From SG8-39 sp041558415 (GTDB lineage Bacteria > Pseudomonadota > Gammaproteobacteria > Burkholderiales > SG8-39), in assembly GCA_041558415.1 (NCBI GenBank), contig JBFFEY010000033.1:1-31105 (forward strand): a stretch of 31,105 nt of DNA, given 5' to 3'. Positions 13,922-23,100 of the stretch are shown piece after piece (position 1 is the stretch's first letter; each line of letters opens with the position of its first letter). A program made the position numbers and the translations under genes. The notes beneath the pieces were generated by a model that was not told the DNA's origin, did no database searches, and was given only the letters and a program-made list of their open reading frames with translations.

Positions 13922-16255
13922 TCAGCGGCGCGCCGCGCTGATCGCGCGCCAGATCTTCTCGCTCGTGAGCGGCATGTCGAGGGCATCGACGCCGAGCGGC
14001 GCCAGCGCATCGAGCACCGCGTTTACCAGCGCCGGACAGGCGCCGTGCGTGCCGGCCTCGCCGGCGCCCTTGGCGCCGAGCGGGTTGAGCGCGGTCGGTG
14101 AATGCTCGTCGAACGCGGCGCGCAGCAGGACCGGCATGTCGCTTGCCCGCGGCATAGCGTAGTCCATCAACGATCCCGTGAGCAGCTGCCCGCTCTCGGG
14201 ATCGTAGATGCAGTGCTCGAGCAGTGCCTGACCGAAACCCTGCGCCATGCCGCCATGCATCTGCCCTTCCGCCACCAGCGGATTGACGACGGTGCCGATG
14301 TCGTCGACCGCGGTATGTCGCGTGATTTCCAGCACGCCGCTTTCGGGATCGATCTCCACCTCGCAGATCTGGCAGCCGTTCGGCCAGCTCTGCCCGCCGA
14401 CCGTCTTGTCGGCGTCGGCGACAATGCGGCCCTGCGGCGCGCGCGCCGCGAGCGCGCGCAGCTCGATGCTGCGATCGGTGCCCGCGACGCGGAACGCGCC
14501 TTCGGCGAATTCGAGATCGGCTTCGGCCGCCTCGAGCGCCTCCGCAGCGAGCGCCCGCGCCGCTTCGATCAGCGCCAGCGCGCCCTCGCGCACCGCGCTG
14601 CCGCCGACCTGCAGGCTACGCGAGCCGCCGGAACCGCCGCCAGACGCAATCAGATCGGTGTCGCCCTGGATGGTGCGGATCGCACCCGGCTCGATGCCAA
14701 GCGCGTCGGCCGCGATCTGCGCGTAGGCGGTCGCCAGCCCGGTGCCCATCGACTGCGTGCCGGAATGCAGCGTCACGGCCCCCTTGCCGTCGATCGACAA
14801 GCGCACGGCCTCGACCAGACGGGCACTGCCGGTCACCTCGATGTAATACGCGAGTCCGCGCCCCGCGAGCCGGCCGTGCCGCTCCGCCGCCTGCCGGCGC
14901 TGCGCAAAACCGTTCCAGTCGGCCAGCGCGAGCGCGCGCTCGAGCAGCGCGGGAAAGTCGCCGCTATCGAACACCGCGCCGACCGCATTTTCGTAGGGCA
15001 GCTTCGCCGGCGGCACCAGGTTGCGTCTACGCAGCGCGACCGGGTCGACGCCGAGCGCAGCCGCGGCCCGCGACACAAGGCGCTCCATGAGGTAGCCCGC
15101 TTCCGGCCGGCCGGCACCGCGGTAGGCGTCGACCGGCGTGGTGTGCGTGAAGAGCATCCTCACCTCATGGTCGATGAGCGGGATGTCATACGCGCCCGTG
15201 GCGGCACGCACGCCCGACATCGCCGGCACCGAAGCGCCGAAATTCGACACATAAGCACCGATGTTCGCCAGCGTGCGAATGCGCAGCGCGAGAAAACGAT
15301 GCTCGGCATCCAGTGCTAGCGCCGCCTGGGTGACATTGTCGCGCCCATGCGGTTCCGCGAAGAACATCTCGGAGCGATCGCCACGCCAGCGTACCGGCCG
15401 CCCTGTCTGGCGTGCCGCGAACAGCAGCGCCGCGTACTCCGGGCAACCATGGCCGCGCAGGCCGAACGACCCGCCCAGATCGTTGCAGGTCACGCGCAGC
15501 TTTTCCTTGGCGATGCCGAGCGCACCCTCGGCGAGCTGCAGGCGCAATGCGTGCGTGTTCTGCGTCGGGCAGTGCAGTTGGTACTTGTCGGCCGCCGCAT
15601 CGTACTGCGCGACCGCCGAGCGCGGCTCGAGCGGGTTACCGACCACGCGGTTGTTGACCAGCGAGATTTCGACGACATGCGCCGCCGCGGCAAAGGCCTG
15701 GTCGACCGCCTCGCCGCCACCCTTGCGGTAAATGGCGGCGATATTGCCGTAGCCCGGCGCGAAGGCCTGCGGCCAGACGCGCGGCGCATCATCGCGCCCG
15801 CTCGTGGCCAAGTCGGTCACCGCCGGCTGCGGCAGCCAGTCGACCTCGATCCGCTCGGCGGCATCGCGCGCCTGCTCGCGCGTCTGCGCGACGACCAGGG
15901 CCACCGGATCGCCGACGTAGCGCGCCGCGTCGGGCGTCAGCGCATAGCGCGGCGCATCGACCATGGGCGTGCCATCCGGACGCTTGTGCATGCGGTTGAA
16001 GGGCAGCGGCTTGAGCCCGGCGTCGACGATGTCGCGGCCGGTGTACACCGCCAGCACGCCGGGCGCTGCACGCGCCGCGCTTACGTCGATGGCGCGGATC
16101 TCGGCGTGCGCATGCGGCGAACGGTGGAAGGCCGCATGCACCGCGCCCGGCACGTCGAGGTCGTCCGCGTAACGACCGCGCCCGTTCAGCAGCGCATCGT
16201 CCTCGAGACGCCGCAGCGGATGGCCGATCCACTGGCTGTGTGCGTGCTGCGTCAT
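13922..16255 (-). CDS. Xanthine dehydrogenase-family molybdenum hydroxylase large subunit
   Basis: A 777-residue molybdopterin-cytosine-dinucleotide-type large subunit (aldehyde oxidase / CoxL-like). The N-terminal a/b hammerhead domain begins around WIGHPLRRLEDDALLNGRGRY. Molybdenum-site landmarks are GGSFGLRGH, AYRGAGRPEA near residues 376-385, and GAKGAGEAGT with the likely base Glu near residue 733. True carbon monoxide dehydrogenase carries AYRCSFR at the second place; AYRGAGR marks the form II or general hydroxylase type, so CO oxidation is unlikely. Known relatives hydroxylate aldehydes or aromatic or N-heterocyclic carbons, usually together with FAD and 2Fe-2S subunits. No such partner genes lie in the operon. 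It starts two bases after the crotonase stop, so translation is probably coupled. Confidence 0.9.
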   Translation of the reverse strand: MTQHAHSQWIGHPLRRLEDDALLNGRGRYADDLDVPGAVHAAFHRSPHAHAEIRAIDVSAARAAPGVLAVYTGRDIVDAGLKPLPFNRMHKRPDGTPMVDAPRYALTPDAARYVGDPVALVVAQTREQARDAAERIEVDWLPQPAVTDLATSGRDDAPRVWPQAFAPGYGNIAAIYRKGGGEAVDQAFAAAAHVVEISLVNNRVVGNPLEPRSAVAQYDAAADKYQLHCPTQNTHALRLQLAEGALGIAKEKLRVTCNDLGGSFGLRGHGCPEYAALLFAARQTGRPVRWRGDRSEMFFAEPHGRDNVTQAALALDAEHRFLALRIRTLANIGAYVSNFGASVPAMSGVRAATGAYDIPLIDHEVRMLFTHTTPVDAYRGAGRPEAGYLMERLVSRAAAALGVDPVALRRRNLVPPAKLPYENAVGAVFDSGDFPALLERALALADWNGFAQRRQAAERHGRLAGRGLAYYIEVTGSARLVEAVRLSIDGKGAVTLHSGTQSMGTGLATAYAQIAADALGIEPGAIRTIQGDTDLIASGGGSGGSRSLQVGGSAVREGALALIEAARALAAEALEAAEADLEFAEGAFRVAGTDRSIELRALAARAPQGRIVADADKTVGGQSWPNGCQICEVEIDPESGVLEITRHTAVDDIGTVVNPLVAEGQMHGGMAQGFGQALLEHCIYDPESGQLLTGSLMDYAMPRASDMPVLLRAAFDEHSPTALNPLGAKGAGEAGTHGACPALVNAVLDALAPLGVDALDMPLTSEKIWRAISAARR

Positions 16256-16257
16256 GC

Positions 16258-17055
16258 TCAGCGCCCGCGGAACACGGGCTTGCGCTTCTGCATGAACGCC
16301 GTGCGGCCTTCCTTGTAGTCCTCGCTGTTGAAGCAGCGCTCGATGCGCCGCTTGAGCTCGTCCAGGTCGCGCGCCGACTCGGTCTCGATCACCTGGCGGA
16401 TGCCGAACTTCACCTCCGAGAGCGTCAGCGGCGCGTTCTCCGCGACCATGGCGAGGTACTCGCCGAGCGCCGCATCGAGCTCGGCCACCGGAACGACGCG
16501 GTTGACGAACCCCATGCGCAGCGCATCGGCGGCGTCGAACTTGCGTGCGCTGAAAAAGATGTCGGCGGTGTTCGCCGCGCCCATGAGGTCGACGAAGCGC
16601 TTGATGCCGGGGTAGTTGTAGCCGAGACCGAGGCGACCGGCCGGCATGCGGAACACCGCGTCGTCCGCGGCAATGCGCAGGTCGCAGGCAGCGGCGAGCC
16701 CCAGCCCGCCGCCGAAGCAGATCCCGCGGATGCGCGCAATGACCGGCTTGTCGCAGCCGATCGGCGCGAGATAGGCGGTTTCCACCGCCTTATTGTAGGT
16801 GGCCTGTGCCTCGGCGCTCGCGCGCGCGCTCTCGAACTGCGAGATGTCGGCGCCCGAAATGAAAGCCCTTTCGCCATCGCCGGTGACTACTACGGCGCGC
16901 ACCTCGGGATCGGCATTGAAGCTCGCCATGGCCGACGGGAACGCCTGCCACATGTCCTGGCTCACCGCGTTGTGCTTGGCGACGTTGGAAAACACGATCC
17001 AGCCGATCGCGCCTTCCTTGCGCGTGAGTAGCCTGCCTGCCTGCGGCGCGTTCAT
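16258..17055 (-). CDS. Enoyl-CoA hydratase/isomerase (crotonase) superfamily protein, atypical active site
   Basis: A 265-residue crotonase-fold protein. The oxyanion-hole segments are present: ISGADI (66-71) and CFGGGLGLAAACDLRIA (113-129). At the two positions where enoyl-CoA hydratase carries its catalytic glutamates (Glu144 and Glu164 of the rat enzyme), this protein appears to have Gly119 (GGGLGL) and Ala139 (MPAGRLGLG). It therefore probably does not catalyse simple alkene hydration; other crotonase activities (isomerase, thioester hydrolysis, C-C cleavage, ring chemistry) remain open. Its ATG overlaps the CoA-transferase stop by one base (TGATG), indicating coupled translation. The CoA-transferase gene just before it could make its CoA-thioester substrate. 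Confidence 0.88.
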   Translation of the reverse strand: MNAPQAGRLLTRKEGAIGWIVFSNVAKHNAVSQDMWQAFPSAMASFNADPEVRAVVVTGDGERAFISGADISQFESARASAEAQATYNKAVETAYLAPIGCDKPVIARIRGICFGGGLGLAAACDLRIAADDAVFRMPAGRLGLGYNYPGIKRFVDLMGAANTADIFFSARKFDAADALRMGFVNRVVPVAELDAALGEYLAMVAENAPLTLSEVKFGIRQVIETESARDLDELKRRIERCFNSEDYKEGRTAFMQKRKPVFRGR

Positions 17056-18248
17056 CAGATCACCTTGTCCTTTTTGAGTTGTGCCAGATCGGCATCGCTG
17101 TAGCCGATTTCCTTCAAGACTTCCGCGGTGTGCTCGCCCAGCTCGGGCGTGGCGCAGGCCATCGATGCAGGCGTACGCGTCAGCTTGACTGCCTGGTTGA
17201 CGATGCGGAAATCGCCCAGCCGCGGATGGTGCACCGTCGCTGCCGCCTCGAGGTGCTGCACCTGCGGATCGCTGAACACCTTGTCCATCTCATAGATCGG
17301 CCCGCAGGGTACGCCGGCTGCGTTCAGGATTTCTACCCACTCGGCGGTGGTCTTGCCGGCGGTTGCCCGCTCGATCTCCGCATTTAGCGCCTTGCGGTTC
17401 TGCGCGCGATTTTCCTGTCCCGTGAAATCCGGTCGCTGCAGCATGTCGGGCCGCGCCAGTGCCTCGCACAGCCGCCGCCACATGCCGTCGCCCGAGGCAG
17501 CGATGTTCATGTGCCCGTCCTTCGTGCGGTACGCCGAGGTGGGCATGCTGGTCGGGTGGTCGTTGCCGACTTGCGGCGGCACCTCCCCCTTCATCAGGAA
17601 GCGCGCCGACTGAAAGTCGTTCAGCGCGATCTGCGACTGCAGCAGACAGGACTGCACCCATTGCCCCTCGCCCGAGACCTCGCGCTCGAGCAGCGCGGTC
17701 ATGATGCCGAGCGCCGCGAACAGCCCGGCTGAGACGTCGGCGATCGCGGTGCCCGCGCGCATCGGACCTTCGCCGGGGCGTCCGGTAATCGACATGAACC
17801 CGCCCATGCCCTGCGCGATCTGGTCGAAGCCCGGGCGGTTGCGGTACGGCCCGTCCTGCCCGAAGCCGGAAATCGACGCCAGAATAATGCGCGAATTGAC
17901 CGCCTGCAACGACGCATAGTCGAAGCCGAGGCGCTGCTTGACGTCCGGTCGATAGTTCTCGACCAGCACGTCCGCCGTCTTCACCAGCTTCATCAGAATC
18001 GCGCGCCCTGCCTCGGTCTTCAGGTTGAGCGTGATCGCGCGCTTGTTGCGATGCAGATTCTGGAAATCCGGCCCGTCGCGATCGCCTCCCATGCTCTCGT
18101 TCGGATCGACGCCCGGCGGCGACTCGATCTTGATGACGTCGGCACCGAAATCCGCCAGCTGCCGGACGCAGGACGGCCCGGCGCGCACGCGCGTGAGGTC
18201 GAGAATCCGAAAGCGCGCGAGCGCGCTCGAGGCTGGTCGATGCGGCAT
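17055..18248 (-). CDS. CaiB/BaiF (class III) CoA-transferase
   Basis: A 397-residue class III CoA-transferase. It begins with LARFRILDLTRVRAGP, followed by HRNKRAITLNLK (66-77, CoA contact) and the catalytic aspartate Asp171 in AIADVSAG, aligned with Asp169 of formyl-CoA transferase. The family transfers CoA between carboxylic acids via an aspartyl-CoA thioester intermediate. It heads a four-gene leftward operon and probably activates the acid that the downstream crotonase and hydroxylase then process. A promoter with -35 TTGCCG and -10 GATAAT lies upstream. The ATG at 18248 is preceded by GGGG in a short GGGG-TT-CCCC palindrome. The donor and acceptor acids are unknown. Confidence 0.93.
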   Translation of the reverse strand: MPHRPASSALARFRILDLTRVRAGPSCVRQLADFGADVIKIESPPGVDPNESMGGDRDGPDFQNLHRNKRAITLNLKTEAGRAILMKLVKTADVLVENYRPDVKQRLGFDYASLQAVNSRIILASISGFGQDGPYRNRPGFDQIAQGMGGFMSITGRPGEGPMRAGTAIADVSAGLFAALGIMTALLEREVSGEGQWVQSCLLQSQIALNDFQSARFLMKGEVPPQVGNDHPTSMPTSAYRTKDGHMNIAASGDGMWRRLCEALARPDMLQRPDFTGQENRAQNRKALNAEIERATAGKTTAEWVEILNAAGVPCGPIYEMDKVFSDPQVQHLEAAATVHHPRLGDFRIVNQAVKLTRTPASMACATPELGEHTAEVLKEIGYSDADLAQLKKDKVI

Positions 18249-18270
18249 GGGGAACCCCGTAAAACGCCGG

Positions 18271-18300
18271 ATTATCGTGGGATCGCTCGGCGAGCGGCAA
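18271..18300 (-). promoter_or_regulatory. Promoter of the CoA-transferase operon with central palindrome
   Basis: On the minus strand, -35 TTGCCG (18295-18300) and -10 GATAAT (18271-18276) are separated by 18 bp. The palindrome CGCTCG-G-CGAGCG (18284-18296) covers most of the spacer and touches the -35, a good position for a repressor. It lies in the 119-bp divergent region shared with the deacylase gene. Confidence 0.45.
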
Positions 18301-18367
18301 GCCGTTTCACTGCCCGCGCCGCCGCGCGCCGCGCGCTCGGCTAAGCTACGCCCCGGAATTCTCCGCC

Positions 18368-20110
18368 ATGCACGATCTCGTCATCCGCAACGCCACCCTG
18401 GTCGACGGCAGCGGCAGCGCCCCGCGCCGCTGCGATGTCGCCGTTGACCGCGCGCGCTTCGCGGCCGTGTCGGAGGGCATCGGCGCCGGCCGACGGGAGA
18501 TCGATGCCGAGGGCCTGCTGCTCACGCCGGGCTGGGTCGACATCCACACGCATTACGACGGCCAAGCGACCTGGGATCCGCTGCTCACCCCGTCCTCCTG
18601 GCACGGCGTCACCACCGCGGTGTTCGGCAACTGCGGCGTCGGCTTTGCGCCGGTGCGGCGCGGCAGCGAGCATTACCTTATCAACCTGATGGAAGGCGTC
18701 GAGGATATTCCCGAGTCGGTGCTCGCCGAGGGCATCGATTTCCGCTGGCAATCGTTCGGCGAGTATCTCGACGCGCTCGCCGCCATGCCGCGCATCATGG
18801 ACGTGGGCACGCAGATGCCGCATGGCGCGCTGCGCTTCTACGTGATGGGCGAGCGTGGCGCCGATCACGCCCAGGCGCCGAGTGCGGCGGAAATCGACGA
18901 AATGGGTGCCTTGCTTGAACAAGCCCTCGCCGCGGGTGCGCTCGGGCTCACCACCTCGCGCACGATCAAGCACCGCGCCAAGGACGGGCGCTACACGCCG
19001 GGCCTGAGTGCCGCGGAACCCGAGCTCGCCGGACTCGCGCGGGCCATGCGCCGCGCCGGGCGTGGCGTGATCGAGGTGAACTCGGATTTCGAGCGCGGCG
19101 ATTTCGAACGGCTACGCCAGATCGCCGAGCTGTCGCAGCGCCCGCTCAGCGTGCTGCTGCTGCAGATGCATCATGTCCCGCAGCGCTGGCGCGAAACGCT
19201 GGCCGGGATTCGCGCGGCACGCGCTGCGGGACTCGAGGTCACCGGCCAGGTCGGCTCACGCGCGGTCACCATCATGATGGGGCTGGAGGCCACGGTGCAT
19301 CCTTTCGTCACGCACCCGCTGTGGCAGGCGATGGCCGATCTTGCCCCCGCCGAGCGCGTGGCGCGCATCCGGGGCGATGCGGCGCTGCGGCGCCGGCTGT
19401 GCGCGGAGCGGCCGGACGACGACCACACGCGCTGGGTCGCGAAGCTGCTCGAGCGCACGTTCCGGTTCGGCGAGCCGCTCGATTACGAACCCGATCCCGC
19501 CCGCAGCGTGGTGGCCGTGGCGCGCGAGCGCGGGTGCGACCCGTTCGACGTCGCGCTCGAGTGGCTGCTCGAGAACGACGGCCGCGCGCTGCTGCTGCAC
19601 ACCTTCGAGAACTACTACGACGGCAGCCTCGAGGTAGTGCGCGAGCAACTGCAGGACCCAGCGACGATCTGCGGCCTGGCCGACGCCGGCGCGCATGTCG
19701 GCCTGCTGTGCGACGCCGGTGCGCCGACCACGATGCTCACCCACTGGGCGCGCGACCGCAGGCGCGGCCCTGGCCTGCCGCTCGAAATGCTGGTCAGGAA
19801 GCAGACGCGCGACACGGCACTCGCCTATGGCCTGCGCGACCGCGGGTTGATTGCCCCGGGCTACAAGGCCGACTTCAACCTCATCGACTTCGGGCGCCTG
19901 CAAGCCCGGCTGCCCCAGCTGGTCTACGACCTGCCCGCCGGCGGTAAGCGGTTGGTGCAGCGTGCCGACGGCTACCGCGCCACGTTTGTTTCGGGCGTCG
20001 AAGTGATGCGCGATGGCGAGCCGACCGGCGAACTGCCGGGAAGGCTGGTGCGCGGCCCTCAGGGCGACGCGAAGACGCCGCAGGCCGCCGGGCTTGCCGC
20101 CGCCCGCTAG
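18368..20110 (+). CDS. N-acyl-D-amino-acid deacylase-type amidohydrolase
   Basis: A 580-residue metal-dependent amidohydrolase (amidohydrolase family 3, D-aminoacylase-like). Metal ligands are seen as His60 and His62 in DIHTHYDGQ, with Cys89 in FGNCGVGFAP, as in D-aminoacylase where a cysteine is a zinc ligand. LADAGAHVGLLCDAG holds the late catalytic aspartate. The beta-sandwich end carries GYKADFNLID and DLPAGGKRL. Family members cleave N-acyl-D-amino acids or related amides, but many with this motif set have other substrates. The gene is divergent from the CoA-transferase operon and might feed it. The start ATG at 18368 has a poor SD; a TAAGCT -10-like box lies about 24 bases upstream. Its TAG shares the bases CTAG with the stop of the convergent DUF748 gene. 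Confidence 0.88.
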   Translation: MHDLVIRNATLVDGSGSAPRRCDVAVDRARFAAVSEGIGAGRREIDAEGLLLTPGWVDIHTHYDGQATWDPLLTPSSWHGVTTAVFGNCGVGFAPVRRGSEHYLINLMEGVEDIPESVLAEGIDFRWQSFGEYLDALAAMPRIMDVGTQMPHGALRFYVMGERGADHAQAPSAAEIDEMGALLEQALAAGALGLTTSRTIKHRAKDGRYTPGLSAAEPELAGLARAMRRAGRGVIEVNSDFERGDFERLRQIAELSQRPLSVLLLQMHHVPQRWRETLAGIRAARAAGLEVTGQVGSRAVTIMMGLEATVHPFVTHPLWQAMADLAPAERVARIRGDAALRRRLCAERPDDDHTRWVAKLLERTFRFGEPLDYEPDPARSVVAVARERGCDPFDVALEWLLENDGRALLLHTFENYYDGSLEVVREQLQDPATICGLADAGAHVGLLCDAGAPTTMLTHWARDRRRGPGLPLEMLVRKQTRDTALAYGLRDRGLIAPGYKADFNLIDFGRLQARLPQLVYDLPAGGKRLVQRADGYRATFVSGVEVMRDGEPTGELPGRLVRGPQGDAKTPQAAGLAAAR

Positions 20111-23100
20111 CCGGGCGGCGCGCCGAGCTCGAGGCGCGACGGTACGCCGTCCTTGCCCGCGCTGCTCGCCTCGCGCTTCCCGATTGTGACCCGCGCTGCC
20201 GCAAGCGACGTTCCCTCGGTCAGCGTGCGCCGTACCTCGGCCGCGCGCTGCTGCGCCAACTCGGTGAGCGCGGCGTCGGGGACGGGCGCGCTGCGCACGA
20301 GTTCGTCGAAAAGGCCGCGGTAGAACGCATCGTCATCACTTCCCTGGCCAACGAGCGCAAGCGCCGGATTGACGCGCCTCGCCGGACGTCCGGCCGATTT
20401 CTCGAATTTCGCCTGAAATGTCGCGACGGCGCCCTCGCCGCCCCGCTCGATCGCAATCGCCTCCAGCGCACGCTGCGTCTTGGCGTCGCGATAGGCCACC
20501 GCCTCGGGGTCGTCGTCTTGCCCGAGTGCCAGGCCGAGCTTTTCCGCCAGGGCCCTGCGCAGGGCACGCTCGTTTAGCGCCTTACCATCGGCTGCCGCGT
20601 CGACGCCGCCATGCACGGTCAGGCGGAGTTGCGGGCGCTTGGTGAGCGCCTCGGCCAGCTTCTTCAGCTTTTCCTGTTGCGGCGGCGCAAGCACGCTGCG
20701 GCCAGACCGGAAGAACACGGCGTCGGCCGGACCGTCGCCCGCACCGAGCGCTCCGCCGAGCGCGCGAAACGGCGCCGACACGAGGTTGCCGAGTACGGTA
20801 CCGAGCGCGCCCATGATGACGCTGCTCAGGCTGAACTCCGGATTGTCGATGTCGCCCTGCACCGGAACGGCAAGGTCGATCTTGCCTTCGCTGTCCTTCA
20901 GCAGGGCAACGGCCAGATCGAGCGGCAGATCCTTGGCATCGGAACTTGGCACCGCCTCACCGAGCGTGAAGTCGCGCAGCACGATGTCGTTGTCGCCGCG
21001 CAGCGCATTGTTTTCGACCTTGTACTTGAGTCCGAGGTCGAGCCGCCCGGAGGCGATCTTGCGCCCCGCAAATGTCGCACTGTACGGCGACAGCGTGCTC
21101 ATCTCGACGTTGCTGAACGCGACATCGATATCGGTGTAGCGCTTGGGTTGAAAGGGTGCCAGGCTGCCGCCCACGCGCACTTCACCGAACGGGCTGACAC
21201 TACCCTCGAACTTGAGTGTCGTGCGGCTCTTCGCATCGGACGCAATGCCATTCGCCGTACCGCGCAGCTTCTCGACCTTGGCGGCAAACGGCAGCACGAG
21301 ACTTTCGTCGGCAAAGTCGATCGTGCCATTGGCGACGCGCACCTGGTTCACCACAACGGGGAGCGGCCCTACGTCCGCGCCCGCAGCCTGCGCCGGCGCG
21401 GCTGCGGTCGCCTCCGCTTTCGTCGGATCGGCCTTGAGAATCTTGGCGAGGTTCACGCTGCGGTCCTTGAACACGACGATCTTGGCACCCGGCTCGCGCA
21501 GCAAAACTTCCTTCACGACGAGTTGCTGCGGATCACTGCGGTAGCGCACCGCCTTGGCTTGCAGTGCCCGCCATGCGAGGAAGCGCTCGCCGCTGTCGTC
21601 TTCCTTGAGCAGCAGGCGCTCGACATCCAGCGCGCCATCGACCGCCAGCGTCGCGCGCTCGGCCTTCCGACCCATGGCGATCTTCGCCTGTCCTGAGACC
21701 TCGCCCGATTCGAGTCGCAGAATGGTCAGCTTGGACACCATTGGCGCCAGCGGCTTGAGCGAAATCTGCTCCAGTTTCAGCGCGGCATCCGCACTGTCGC
21801 CGGACAACGCAAAGCGCCCGGATACGCTCGCCTGACCGCCCTGTGCGAGCACGAGCTGCGCCGCGTACGGGACCACCGCATCCGGCTCCGTGCTGATGTC
21901 CTGCAGGGTGGCGCTGAAGTCCTTGACGGCCAGCGCCAGCGCAGGCTGTGTCGTTTCGTCGCGGTAAGACGCCTGAAAGCGCTCAAGGTCCAGATGCTCG
22001 AGCGACACCGCCCACGGCCGGCCCTCGGCTTGCGCGCGTCGCGCTTCGGCAATGACCTCCCGCTGGATTTTGCCCTCGTCACGCGGGTTGAGCAGATCGG
22101 CGCCGCCGACGTTTCCGTCCGCCGCGCGCACGAGCTGCGTCGTACCGCCGCTCACCACGGCCTTCGCGATGCGGATCTTGCGCGCGTCGACGTCGATGCT
22201 CGTGCCCTCGAGCGTCATGCGCGCAAAGCGCAGCAGCGGTGCCTCGCCCGGCGCGCCGCCGCTCACGCCGTCCAGCTCCAGATCGAGCGGGCTCAGCGTG
22301 AGCGCGAACGGCTCGCCACCACCGGCCCTCGCCTCGAGGGCAAAGCGCGCGTCGAGCGAGTCGACGGCGAGCTCACTCGCCGCTTTGCGGCTCGCGTCGC
22401 GATAGCGCAGGCCGAAGGACTCGACGCGACCCGCGCCGAGTCGGAGCGTCCACGGTGCAGCGGCCGACGTCGCGGGCGCCTGGGCGCTGGCGCCAGCACC
22501 CGCTGCAGCTCGCCGCAGGATTCGCGCCCAGTCCAGTTCGCCCTTCGCGTCGACGTCGATCGCGGCGCGCCCGCCGCGCACGGTAACCGACGGAATCGTC
22601 AGTGCGCGTGTCGCGAGGTCGAAACGCGCCCCGTCGACCTGCGCTGCTTCGAGCTCGAGCGCCGGTTCGGCGGCGCCCGTGAACGCAAGGCGCAGGCCGT
22701 TGAGCTGCAGCTTGACCGGGTCCACGCTCAGCTGCACGCCGTCACGCCCATACGCGAACTGGTAGCCGAGCTCGGCATCGAGCGAGCCCGCCGGTTCTTC
22801 GATCGCGACACGCTCGCGCAGCAGCTTCCAGGCCGAGGCCGGCTTGACGCCCGTGGCGCGCACGCGCCCGGTCGAGGCGATCGGCTGCAGCGACACTTCG
22901 CCTTCCCACTGCGCCGACCCGCCGCCCGGCAGCGTCGCGTGCAAGCGGTAAGGTCCTTTGCGCTCGGGCAGCGTCGAGATGTCGTGCAGCTCGAGGTCGA
23001 GCGGCGCAATTGCGACCTGTGCCGGCTCGGCGCCCGAACGATCCGTCAGCGTGACACGCCCCTCGGCAATGACGACGTGCTCCAGAATCGCGCGCGGCGG

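Noticed and set aside
13922..16255. Carbon monoxide dehydrogenase large subunit (CoxL)
   Set aside because: It has AYRGAGR instead of the AYRCSFR loop with the copper-binding cysteine, so only a general molybdenum hydroxylase can be claimed.
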